A stretch of 64,000 bases of DNA from Tricholoma matsutake (Eukaryota; Basidiomycota; Agaricomycetes; Agaricales; Tricholomataceae): NCBI GenBank assembly GCA_026075535.2, contig AP026545.1:1426001-1490000 (forward strand), read 5' to 3'. Position numbers and translations under genes: made by a program. Under the pieces are notes generated by a model. That model had not been told where the DNA came from, did not search any database, and saw nothing but the letters and a program-made list of their open reading frames with translations. Shown piece by piece: positions 19,702-32,175 of this stretch (position 1 is the stretch's first letter; each line of letters begins with the position of its first letter).

Positions 19702-22700
19702 TTAGGAATGTGCCTCTGGCACACGTTAAGTTTATATATATATAAACAATAGTATGTGTTAATATGTACATTTTCTATATACATTAATCTAATAGTACTT
19801 CATTATAAACAATATTTTTTGTTTTTGCACTTTCACTGTCACTTGGCCATATTGCCTTGATGTTGTGCACAGATCTTACTCGTGATATTGTCACATAGAA
19901 CTGCCCATGTGTGAACACTGGACTCCTGAAATCTAATCCCACATGCTGCACTGACTGCCCTTGAGATTGTTGATCGACATTGAAAAGCATAGTCGAACTG
20001 GAAACTGGAGTCGAGACAGTGTGAAAGGGAGTTGTCCTTCAATTGGCTGTAGTCGCATCCATGGAATAAACACCTTCTCTCCAGCATGATCTCCAGTAAT
20101 CAACCGAACCTCCAACACTCTATTCCAAATCTGAGTCAAAATGCCTCGAGAACTATTGCAGACCTCTCCAGAAATGTTCAGGTTCCGAAGCACCATCACA
20201 GGGCATCCAACCTTTAGTGCCAAGTGTGCCAATGGTAGACCTGAGCAGTTGATTGAGTTCAGGTATTGGAGACATGAATGAGAAGTGGAGCCACCTTTGA
20301 GCAAGAGTGTAGCAATACCAGATGATGCTATACAGAGAACGATCTTGCCCTGAGAACGAAGCTGATGGCAGAGAGTGTTGTACACATAGGTCTTCCCTGT
20401 GCCACTGGGACCATGGAGGAAGAAGGTCTGGCCAGTTCTGTTGTTGACTGCATCCATGATCTCCTCAAAGACAGCTCTCTGATCTGGATTGAAAGTGTCC
20501 ATATTCTGTGCAGCCAGCTCAGCCTGCTCCACAACATCATATCTGTGCTGCTCAGCAATTAACCGGTTTCCAAGATTGGCTTCCCAATTCTGAGTGATCT
20601 GAGGCATGTATGGCCAATCCTTGGTCAGAGATTTGCCAGAGGATAAGAGAAGCTGATTGATCAAGTAGAGGCCATAATCCTGCACATCTTCATTAGTAGG
20701 GTTGATGCAGATATTGTTGTGCTGGAGGTGATACTGCAGGTCATTGCAGATGTGAGGCCAGTATGTGTTCCAAAGCTGGACAGGATCAGAGGGTGCATAG
20801 TCGCGAAGGATAGTGACAAAGAGTTGGCAGAGCTAATGACCTGTTGCCATTGACTTTGCCTCCTCCAAACACTGCAGCCACTCTTGGTCATTCTCTTTCC
20901 GATAGTGAATCCTCTCTGTGTGGGTTTCCACTTGTGGGCTTTATGATCCCACACAAATTTGGAGGGAAAGTTCTGATAGAGAACATCCTGTGCAAGCTCT
21001 GGATACTGCTGATTGGCTTTAAAATAGCCAGTGAGAGTGGTGTCACACTCTGCAGCATGCTGGACAACCTCCTGGATAGACTGCTGGCCATTCTGATTCC
21101 AAGTGACATACTGCTGGCCAGGGAGGTGGACTTGAAGTTGGACAATATTGGGAGAAGCAGAGTGCATAGGTAAATGAAAAAGGCACCAAATGCTCTTGCA
21201 GGCAGAAATATACTGAGCATCCAGATACTGCTTGACTTTATTGTTGCAAGTACCAAACTGCATGGTGATGCGATCATGGCCCTTGTACACATATTTGTAG
21301 ATGTACTTGACAGCTTTGATAGAGGCAATGGACTTGACGTTGATGTGACAACGGTACTTTCAGAGGATGTAGGGTGAATAAGTGACGACCCAGTGATTGT
21401 TGACCTGCTTTCCCTGAACCTGATGAGTCTGTCCAGTGTCCCAATGCTTAGTGGCAGTATATGCATCCTCAGAAATGGTTGTGTGATCCCTGAATGGCTT
21501 GGGGAAACCTTTGGAGCACTGTCCATTGACCATGCAGGGAGCTGTAGGGTTCTCTGCACCACAGGGATTATGGACCATGTACTTTTTGACCAATGCAAGC
21601 AGCTCAGGATTGTCCTCAGGAAACTCTGAGCACATAAGGCTGTTTATCTGTTCAGGTGTGTGAAGCTTGGAGTCCCCATTGAGAAAGATGATGCAGTGCA
21701 TGTGAGGCAGGCCATGTTTCTGAAACTCGATCACAAACACGTAAGAGAGGGCCTTGCCAAAAATACCAGCCTCAATGTCCTTGATCATCTGCTTCTGCTT
21801 TGCATAGAATGCACAAACGACCAAGTCTGGGCGATCAGCTGCGGCTTGAGCTCATCCTAAATCTCTGGCCAAGCAGGATTTGCAGTCTTGGTCAGAAAGA
21901 GATCACCACCCTTGAAGTGGTGATTGATAGCCAATGCATCTTGAAGAAGCTGCTGCATATGACGTGTGCTTCCTGTGAAAGAAGAAGGCAGGATGATCCT
22001 TCGACTGAGGGACTCTGTGTCTGCATCCATGTTTGTGGCTACGACATCTGCCAAGCCAATGTAGACTTCACTGCAAATGGTGTCCTGATTCATCATGATG
22101 AAGCGCAAGCGATCCTGCTCTGAAGTTGCCCACCCATCACAAATGAACTCCTGAAAGAGCTTTCCACTCAAGAAGATGTGCTGAGGCTCAATGGCAGGTG
22201 GTTGAGGATGGAGATGATAGCAGTAGAAATCTGATTTCAAAACATGTCTGTGTCTCCATGGACTATTAGCACCATCATCTTGATTGACAGCTGCATATTC
22301 AATCTGAGGATGCCATTGGAGCTGGCCAGTAGGAAACAGTAGGACATAGTAAAGTGTGGGATAGAGTGGATGCACATCGGTGATATGCTGAAGTGGGGGG
22401 GCATGATTGTAGTGGCGACAGTCACAGGTCTGATCGAAGCGCAAAGCTATCTTGCACTGCTGATCTGGAGGCATGTTCCTGGTGAGCTCATGGGCCTGCT
22501 TGTACATCTGAACTGCAGGATGGTGGCAGTAAAGCATGTCCTGGAGGGTGACCAAAGTGTGGTGATCAAGCTGGGTATTCCAAGCATTGGCCATCCGAAA
22601 GTTGACAGCATCAGCTGGATCATAAATGTACAGCTGAGCATATACAGGAGGTTGACCATCAGGTGGAAGCAGAGAACTGGCTTTGTGAGAGAGCTCCCCA

Positions 22701-24690
22701 TGCAACTTGAAGACATAAGGACCCACACCATCATTGACAGCCTCTTCACTGGCATTGACAGACTCATCCACTTTGCGACCGATAGAAGTCATGGCAAGAG
22801 CATTGTTGTAAGTGCAAATGTGGTCACAAAATGATTTGCCAATGTAGTCTTGAGCAGTAAGCAAGTGAAGAAGTTCAGAGGGAACAGGATGGAGAGGGGT
22901 CAAGACAATCTTTCCACTCAGACAGCACATGCCAAACCTGGGATTTGCATTGGAAGATGCAGTCAAATGCTCAGACATCTAGTGCAAGGCATGGCAGTTA
23001 GGACATCAAACATCCATTCTTCCTATATGATGAACTGGCCAGTCAGGACTAAAAAGCCGATGTGCAGGAGGCAACACCATCTGAGGTGGAGGCAATGGTT
23101 GCATTATAATCCCTTGAGGACCAGGAGCAGCAGGGGGTGGAACAAACTAAATAAAATAACTGTTATTAGAAATCTCAAATTAAAAGTATTATAGCTATAC
23201 TTACAGCAGGAGCATCAGGAATGTGATGTGGAACATTCATCACAGGAACTGGAGGATCAGGAACTGGAGGAGCAAAGACAGGAGGAAGAGCAGGCTACAA
23301 ACAACAGATTAGTTATTGACATCACAGATAGTAATATTAGATTCTACATACAGGCAGAGGAGCAGGAATAAGAGGAGCAAAAACAGGAGGAGCAGCATCA
23401 ACAACAGAAACAGGAGGAGCAGGAATGACAGGAGCAGGAATGGGAGGAGCAAACACAGGAGAAGCCCAAAGCAAAGGAAGAGCAGGCTACAAACAATATA
23501 TTAGTTATTACCATCATTGATAGTTATATTGAAATCAGCATATAGGTAGTGCAACCACAGGAATGAGAGGAGCAGGAATGGGAGGAGCAGCCACTGGAGG
23601 ATCAAAAACAGGAGGAGGTGCAGCATCAACCACAGGAATGGGAGGAGCAGGAATGGGAGAAGCAGCCACTGGAGGATCAAACACAGGAGGAGGAGTGAGC
23701 AAAGGAAGTGGGACTATTGGAAGACCTCTGCCCCTACCTCTTCCTCTTCCTCTTCCTCTTTCTCTACCTCTACCTGACTGTAGAAGAGGAGAAAGTGCAG
23801 CTGGCTGCTATGCCAAATGAGGAGGAAGATGCTGATACTGAGAAGCAGGTGCAGGAGCAGCAAAAGGATCATCATTGCTCTAAATTTGGATCCCATTAGG
23901 CAGTGGCAGTGCAGGTTGGGCAATGTGCATCATGCAAACATGATGTGGAGTCCGATGGTGAGTGGGACTCTCCAGAGTCCTTTGGCCCCTTTCCATTTGC
24001 TGTGCTGCAGCTCGGACACATTGAGGAGTGTTGAGTGGAGATGGATCCCTGGAAAATGTCAGAAGTGAGACCAAAAAAAGTCACATATATATATGTACAT
24101 ACATGATAGCACAGAGCAGAATCAACAGCCAAAGACAAAGAAAAGATAGGAGGAGGGGGGACCACTTTTACAGCAGCAGAGATGGGAGATCCTTGCAAGA
24201 AGCAGTGAAATCAGTGCTAACAGTGGCAGTTGAAAGTGGAGCGACTTCCAAAAATGGAAGGGGAGGCAACTGCAAACCCACCAGCCCAATCTCCCTGCAT
24301 ACTGTGCCCTGAGAGAGGTCCAAAAAGCAACTGGCAGACACTCCTTTTGTTGAAAAAAGAGAAGCTAAGGATGTAGGACTTCACAGAGCTTCACCTTGAA
24401 CTACTGATTTCCCAAGAATGCAACACCACCCCCACTGGAAAAGAGCCCAAAAAAAGAGCCTAACAGATACAGACTATAGCAAAGAATATGTGAGTTTGAA
24501 ATAGATAGGCAGGTGATGAGCTGGCATTTTGCCCTGAAGATGCTGATGTAATACAGTGAAAAGTTCCCACAAACCCAAAATTCCCATCCACCCAAAAAAA
24601 TCCCATGGGCTTGCAAAGCTCGCACGACCTGGGAAAGCTCACATGACACCAAATATGGTAACCATGTGACCATCCTCCCTTTATTATAGA
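19702..24690 (-). mobile_element. Autonomous-type Helitron copy 1 (defective)
   Basis: On the - strand the 5' end begins TCTATAATAAAGGGAGG at 24690. The 3' end is a TGTGCC/GGCACA hairpin (19709-19723) followed 3 nt later by CTAA (19705-19702), the layout expected of a Helitron 3' terminus. Five bases (ACTTG) separate this CTAA from the TC start of the next unit. The element carries one RepHel gene relic. Confidence 0.75.
19784..24200 (-). pseudogene. Helitron RepHel gene, copy 1, with helicase deletion
   Basis: Exons at the 5' end (24200-23150) encode Pro/Ala-rich sequence and are separated by short introns, for example 24057-24110 (54 nt) and 23296-23352 (57 nt). The Helitron_like_N part spans 22978-21857. 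The HUH motif is in LPHMHCIIF (about 21705), the Tyr region near 21300, and the helicase Walker A GPSGTGKT near 20410-20390. Compared with copy 2 it lacks exactly 672 nt (224 codons) after STSHSCLQ at 20265, removing the DEAL Walker B and GDFHQ motifs while keeping frame. A 10-nt loss near 21845, a TAG at 21863 and a loss of about 100 nt near 22390 also disable it. The donor of one conserved intron (near 23545) reads AT instead of GT. Confidence 0.9.
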
Positions 24691-24695
24691 CAAGT

Positions 24696-26686
24696 TTAGG
24701 AATGAAGTTTTTATATACATTTTTTTCATTCAGGCTGACTATGGCATAGGCCAGTATGTAGATGACTCAATGCTTAATCCTACTACAGGTACACAATTCT
24801 TCAGTTGACTTTGAACCTTTGGCCCAAAGTCAACATGGGGGGGTTGTTGTTTTCTCATTGCTATGCATAGTTTTTAATCTACTTGGGACATGGGAGGGCT
24901 GTTGCTCTCTTACTACTCTCCCCATCACTCCATCTCTATTACCACATCACCTGATCTCTATCACCCCATGTCCCCATCCCCATCCCCCCCTTCTCCTCTT
25001 CACCCCATCTCCTCCTCCTCTTCACCCCATCCCCTCTTCCCTATGTCCCCCTCCCTATGTCCCCATGTCCCCCTCCCTATGTCCCCATCCCCATCACCCT
25101 CTCTCCATCTGTTCATCCCCCCTCCTTTTTTCCCCATCCCCCTCTCCCCCTCTCCACATCCTTCAACTCCCCCCTCCCCCTCTTCATCTTTGTGATGGCA
25201 TTTGCTCACATTGCTCACTCAGCCTGACTGTGGATGAGCCAGCTCATATACATGACTCAATGCTTAATCCTAATACAGGTACACAATTCTTCAGTTGACT
25301 TTGGACCTTTGGCCCAAAGTCAACATGGGGTTGTTGTTGTTTTGTCATTGCTCTGCATAGTTTTTAATCAACTATAGTCACACACTTCTTCAGACTACAG
25401 TTGACTTGGGACTTTTGGCCCCAAATCAATGTTGGGGGGCTGTTGCTCCCTTACTACTCTCCCCATTCCTATGTCCTCATCCACCCCTCCCCATTACTGC
25501 ACTCCCATCACTCTGTCAACCTCTCCCCTGTACCCCCTCCCCATCACCCCATCACCCCCTTCCCATGTCCCATTCCCATCACCCCATGTCCCCATGTCAT
25601 CATCCCCATCACCCTATTCCCATGTCCCCATCCCTATCAACTCCCCCCTCCACCTCCCCATCATTGACATGGCACTCACTCACATTGCTCACTCAGGCTG
25701 GATGGGCCAGCTTGACTCAATAGTTAATCCTACAACAGGTACAAAATTACTCTTACTGATGTGAGTTGTTAATAATTTAATTACTACTTGTAACGAACTC
25801 CTTTCTAATTGTTAGTGACTTTACATTTTAATTCACTTGTAAAAAGAAGTTATTTTTTTATGGACTTTTTTTATCAAGTTGACTTTCTCGTAAATGTAAT
25901 GACTTTACCTGACATTGCTCCATCATGAATTCAATTTCAACTGACTTGACTTTATAATGAACTCCATTTCTTATGAACCTGACTTTCTCATGAACATAAT
26001 GAGTTTTAATTGACAATGAATTTAATTTGAAATTGACTTGACTTTGTAATGAACTCATTTGAATTTTTCTTTCACAGCTTCTTGCTTTATTTGAAGTTCA
26101 CATATTTAATTTCAACTGATTTGACTTTATAATAAACTCATTTCTTATGGACCTGACTTTCTCGTGAACATAATGACTTTAGTTGACATTGCTCAGTAAT
26201 AAATTCAATTTCAAATGACTTGACTTTTTAATGAACTCATTTCAATTTTTCTTAGTTGGTTCTTACAGCTTTCTTGCTTTATTTTGAAGCTCCCTTAATT
26301 TCTTAGCTGTTGACTGCAATTGCAGTTTTTCTTTCTTTCTTGCTCCATTTCAAATCAAAGCTCACTTTCCCAGCTGCTTGCTTTCTGCAACTCCAATAGT
26401 AAACACATTTTATTGATAAACTAATTACTGACTATTACAGTGACCTACTGAGGTAGATCATGTGCCGGGGTCATGATCAGGTTTTTGTATTTTGTTCAGC
26501 TGGTGGGTTTTGCTTAGTCATGTTTCCCATATACTAAAGGGAGCATGCTGACCAATATATACCCAAATTCCCATCCCTCAAAAAACTCCCACAGAAAGAA
26601 AAAATTCCCAGTCTGTGAAAAAAGTTGCATAACCCCAAATGTGGCCAGCATGTGACCATCCTCCCTTACTTGTGGACAAGTTTAGG
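24696..26686 (-). mobile_element. Non-autonomous Helitron unit 2
   Basis: It starts on the - strand with TCCACAAGTAAGGGAGG at 26686 and ends in CCTAA at 24700-24696, next to ACTTG and the TC of copy 1. The organisation equals unit 1: the start region, TTGTAATGAACTC repeats (25790-26260), then three CTCAATGCTTAATCCTACTA-type modules (about 24770, 25257 and 25712) separated by CCCCATCACCCC-rich tracts. It is non-coding. Confidence 0.65.
24900..25665. repeat. C-rich CCCCATC / CCTCCC low-complexity tracts
   Basis: Two blocks (about 24915-25185 and 25450-25665) of CCCCATCACC and CCCCCTCTCC words, also seen at 17910-18070 in unit 1. Proline- and serine-rich frames across them are shadows. Confidence 0.75.
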
Positions 26687-29600
26687 AATGTGCCTCCAGC
26701 ACGCGTTAAGTTTTTATATATATTAATAGTATTTTGTGTTAATATGTACATTTTCTATATACATTAATCTAATAGTATTTCATTATAAACAATATTTTTT
26801 GTTTTTGCACTTTCACTGTCACTTGGCCATATTGCCTTGATGGTGTGCACAGACCTTACCCATGATATTGCCACATAGAACTGCCCATGTGTGAACACTG
26901 GACTCCTAAAATCTAATCCCACATGCTGCACTGACTGCCCTTGAGATTTGTTGATCGACATTGAAAAGCATAGTTGAACTGGAAACTGGAGTCGAGACAG
27001 TGTGAAAGGAAGTTGTCCCTCAATTGGCTGCAGTCGGATCCATGGAACAAACACCTTATCTCCAGCATGATCTCCAGTAATCAACTGAACCTCCAACACT
27101 CTATTCCGAATGCGAGTCAAAATGCCTCAAGAACCATTGCAGACCCCTCCAGAAATGTTCAGGTTCTGAAGAACCATCACAGAGCATCCAACCTTTAGTG
27201 CCAAGTGTGCCAAAGGTAGACCTGAGCAGTTGATTGAGTTGAGGTATTCTGGTGGATACAGAAGTTCTCCATTTTCATTGTTTGCAACAGAGTCTGCACC
27301 GTGGAAAACTCGCTCCTCTCCAGGAAACCTCTGAAGAATGTAATGGTTCAACTCGTCGACGTTATCATTTTTGCTTGCCAGGACGATCTGCTGTGAGAAG
27401 TATTGATCGGGATGTTGAACATGATCATAGATGCCAGGATAGATGGTGTCAATGAGGGAAGCCAGAGTGTTTTCAGGACATTTGAAATGATCAGGAAGCT
27501 TGATGTTGGCACCATCATCTGTGTGACCACCCTTTCCGACCTCCAGCTGCCACTTTGCAAACTCTCGCTCTTGAAGATCATCTGTGTTCAATCGCATGTT
27601 GATTTTGAGATGAAGAACTTTGATATGCTGCCAAAGAACAGAGTGCTGCAAGGAAGCACCCACAATCTGAGGTCATGAACCCCTCTCGATGACAGGCAGG
27701 ATCTGGTGAAAGTCACCCCCAAAAACAACAGGAATGCCACCAAAAGGTTGATTGGATTGGAGAATGTCTTTCAGGGTGCAGTTGACAGCTTCATGGAGAT
27801 GATGATGCTGCATGAGTGCCTCATCCCAAATGATCAAATCAGTCTCCTGCAACAGCTTTGCCCATATGGAACCTCTGGAGATAGAGCAGGTGGAGGACTC
27901 ATTGATGATGAGAGGGATCTGGAGGCATGAATGAGAAGTGGAGCCACCTTTGAGCAAGAGTGCAGCAATGCCAGATGATGCTATACAGAGAACGATCTTG
28001 CCCTGAGAGTGAAGCTGATGGCAGAGAGTGTTGTACACATAGGTTTTGCCTGTGCCACTGGGACCATGAAGGAAGAAGGTCTGGCCAGTTCTGTTGTTGA
28101 CTGCATCCATGATCTCCTCAAAGACAGCTCTCTGGTCTGGATTGAAAGTGTCCATATTCTGTGCAGCCAGCTCAGCCTGCTCCACAACATCATATCTGTG
28201 CTGCTCAGCAATTAACCGGTTTCCAAGGTTGGCTTCCCAATTCTGAGTGATCTGAGGCATGTATGGCCAATCCTTGGTCAGAGATTTGCCAGAGGATAAG
28301 AGGAGCTGATTGATCAAGTAGAGGCCATAATCCTGCACATCTTCATTAGTAGGGTTGATGCGGATATTGTTGTGCTGGAGCTGATAGTGCAGGTCATTGC
28401 AGATGTGAGGCCAGTATGTGTTCCAAAGCTGGACAGGATCAGAGGGTGCACAGTCACGAAGGATAGTGACAAAGAGTTGGCAGAGCTAATAGCCTGTTGC
28501 CATTGACTTTGCCTCCTCCAAACACTGCAGCCACTCTTGGTCATTCTCCAAAAGCCCATGTGCCAGACATGCCTCTCTGAATGAGGGAGCGACATTGCCC
28601 TGAAAGGTGCAAAGATCTTCATATGATGTTGCACCCTTGACTGCTATCAGAAGAAGCCTGAGGTAGAAGCGTTCACCTGCAGTAGGCTGAGTGTAGTACA
28701 TCCTTCCAATAGCAAATCCTCTCTGTCTGGGCTTCCACTTGTGGCCTTTATGATCCCACACAAATTTGGAGGGAAAGTCCTGATAGAGAACATCCTGTGT
28801 GAGCTCTGGATACTGCTGATTGGCTTTGAAATAGCCAGTGAGAGTAGTGTCATGCTCTGCAGCATGCTGGACAACCTCCTGGATAGACTGCTGGCCATTC
28901 TGATTCCAAGTGACATACTGCTGGCCAGGGAGGTGGACCTGAAGACGGACGACATTGGGAGAAGCAGAGTGCATAGGTAAATGGAAGAGGCACCAAATGC
29001 TCTCACAGGCAGAAATATAGCGAGCATCCAGATACTGCTTGACTTCATCATTGCAAGTCCCAAACTGCATGGTGATGCGATCATGGTTTTTGTAGACATA
29101 TTTGTAGATGTACTTGACAGCTTTGATGGAGGCAATGGACTCAATATTGATGTGACAATGGTACTTCCAGAGGATGTAGGGTGAATAAGTGACGACCCAG
29201 CGATTGTCGACCTGCTTTCCCTGAACCTGATGAGTCTGTCCAGTGTCCCGACGCCTAGTGGCAGCATATGCATCCTCAGAAATAGTTGTGTGATCTCTGA
29301 AGGGCTTGGGAAAACCTTTAGAGCACTGTCCATTGACCATGCAGGGAGCTGTAGGGTTCTCTGCACTACAGGGATTATGGATCATGTACTTCTTGACCAA
29401 CTCCAGCAGCTCAGGATTGTCCTCAGGAAACTCTGAGCACATGAGGCTGTCTATCTGCTCGGGTGTATGAAGCTTGGACTCCCCATCAAGAAAAATGATG
29501 CAGTGAATGTGAGGCAGGCCACGTTTCTGGAATTCAATGACAAACACATAAGAGAGGGCCTTGCCAAAAATGCCAGCCTCGATGTCCTTGATGATCTGCT

Positions 29601-31799
29601 TCTGCTTTGCATAGAATGCATGAACAACCAAGTCAGGGCAATCAGCAGCAGTCTGACCTGGCTTGAGCTCATCCTGGATCTCTGGCCAAGCAGGGTTTGC
29701 GGTCTTGGTCAGAAAGAGATCACCACCCTTGAAGTGGCGATTCATAGCCAATGCATCCTGAAGAAGCTGCTGCATATGATGTGTGCTTCCTGCAAAAGAA
29801 GAAGGGAGGATGATCCTTTGACCGAGGGACTCTGTGTCTGCATCCACATTTGCGGCTACAGCATCTGCCAAGCCAATGTAGACTTCACTGCAAATGGTGT
29901 CCTGATTCATCATGATGAAGTGCAAGCGATCCTGCTCTGAAGTTGCCCACCCATCACAAATGAACTCCTGAAAGAGCTTTCCACTCAAGAAGATGTGCTG
30001 AGGCTCAATGGCAAGTGGTTGAGGGTGCAGACGATAGCCATAGAACTCTGATTTGGAAACATATCTGTGTCTCCGTGGACCATTAGCACCATCATCTTGA
30101 TTGACACCATTGACAGCTGCATATTCGATCTGAGAATGCCATTGGAGCTGGCCAGTAGGAAACAGTAGGACATAGTAAAGTGCAGGATAGAGTGGATGGA
30201 CATCGGTGATATGCTGAAGTGGGGGGCCATGCCTGCAGTAAAGAATAATATCATGTGTGCTCTCTGGCTGATTACCATCTCCTGGCAGAATAACTGCAAT
30301 CTAATTGTTGGTAGCATCAGGAAGATTGTAGTGGCGATGGTCACAGGTCTGATCAAAATGCAAAGCTATCTTGCACTGCTGGTCTGGAGGAAGGTTCCTG
30401 GTGAGCTCATGGGCCAGCCTGCCTGTACATCTGAACTGCTGGATGGCGGCGGTAAAACATGTCCTGGAGGGTGACCAAAGTGTGGTGATCGAGCAGGGTA
30501 TTCCAGGCATTGGCCATCCAAAAGTTGACAGCATCAGCTGGATCATATGAGCATATACAGGAGGTTGACCGTCGGGTGGAAGCAGAGAACCAGCCTTGTG
30601 AGAGAGCTCTCCATGCAACTTGAAGACATAAGGACCCACACCATTGTTGACAGCCTCTTCACCGGCATTGACACACTCATCCACTTTGCGACCAATAGAA
30701 GTCATGGCAAGAGCATTGTTGTAAGTGCAAATGTGGTCATGAAATGATTTGCCAATGTAGTCTTGAGCAGTAAGCAAGTGAAGAAGTTCAGAGGGAACAG
30801 GATGGAGAGGGGGCAAGACAATCTTTCCACTCAGACAGCACATGCCAAACCTGGGATTTGCATGGGAAGATGCAGTCAAACACTCAGACATCCAGTGCAA
30901 GGCATAGCAATTAGGACATTGAACATCCATTCTTCCCATATGATGAACAGGCCAGTCAGAACCAAAAGGACGGCATGCAGGAGGCAGGGGCATAGGAGGT
31001 GGAGGCAATGGCATTGGAGGTGGAGGCAGCAGTTGTAATATCATTTGCTGAGGATCTAGAGATGGAGGTGGAGCAAACTAAATATGTAAGTGTTATTAGA
31101 ATCCTCAAATTGAAATGTATTACAGCTATATTACTTACAGCAGGAGCATCTATAAACCCGAGAGGAGGACCATTCATCACAGAAACAGGAGGAGCAGGAA
31201 GAGGAGGAGGAGGAGGAGGAGGAGCAAAAGCAGAAGGTTGAGCATGAGCCACAGGAACTGGAGGAGCAGGAATGGGAGGAGCAGGAACAGGTAGAGCAAA
31301 AACAAATGGAAGTGCAGGCTACAAACAATAGATTAGTTATCAACATCATGCATAGCAATTATTAGATTCTACATACAGGTGGAGGAGGAGGAATGATAGG
31401 AGCAGTGACAAAAGCAGCCACATCAACCATAGGAACAGGAGCAGCAGCAATGATAGGAGCAGCAACAGGAGGAGCAAACACAGGAGGAGCCCAGACCAAA
31501 GGAAGAGCAGGCTACAAACAACATATTAGTTATTACCATCATTGATGGTTATATTGGAATCAGCATACAGGTAGTGCAACTACAGAAATGAGAGGAGCAG
31601 GAATGGAAGGAGCAGCCACTGGAGGATCAAAAACAGGAGCAGCAGCAGCATCAACTCCAGGAATGAGAGGGACAGCTACAAAAACAGGAGGAGGAGCAGC
31701 ATCCATCACAGGAATGGGAGGAGCAGGAATGGGAGGAGCAGCCACAGGAGGATCAAAAACAGGAGGAGGAGGAAGTGGAGGAAGTGAGACCATTGGAAG

Positions 31800-31862
31800 A
31801 CCACTGCCCCTACCCCTTCCTCTTCCTCTTCCTCTACCTCTACCTCTACCTTGCTGTAGAAG
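31800..31862. repeat. Arg-Gly coding hexamer tract in the Helitron
   Basis: CCTCTTCCTCTACCTCTACC-type repeats translate on the - strand as an RG run. The same tract is present in copy 1 at 23732-23785. Confidence 0.7.
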
Positions 31863-31873
31863 AGGAGGAAGGG

Positions 31874-32175
31874 CAGCTAGCTGCTGTGCCAAATGAGGTG
31901 AAAGATGGTGATACTAAGGAGGAGGAGGAGGAGGAGGAGGAAGTGCAGCTAGCTGCTGTGCCAAATGAGGTGGAAGATGGTGATACTGAGGAGGAGGAGG
32001 AGGAGGAGGAGGAAGTGCAGCTAGCTGCTGTGCCAAATGAGGTGGAAGATGGTGATACTGAGGAGGAGGAGGAGGAGGAGGAGGAGGAGGAGGAAGTGCA
32101 GCTAGCTGCTGTGCCAAATGAGGTGGAAGATGCTGATATTGAGGAGGAGCAGCAGCAGGAGCAGCAGGAGGAGGA
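31874..32175. repeat. Minisatellite in Helitron copy 2, units of 72-81 bp
   Basis: CAGCTAGCTGCTGTGCC recurs at 31874, 31946, 32018 and 32099. On the - strand each unit encodes HLPPHLAQQLAAL followed by a run of prolines from GGAGGA repeats. Copy 1 has a single unit (23797-23860), so the array expanded in copy 2. Confidence 0.9.

Noticed and set aside
20661..21598. Additional long - strand frames besides the Rep frame
   Set aside because: Alternate-frame shadows of the Helitron Rep region. Only the frames that align between the two Helitron copies were used.
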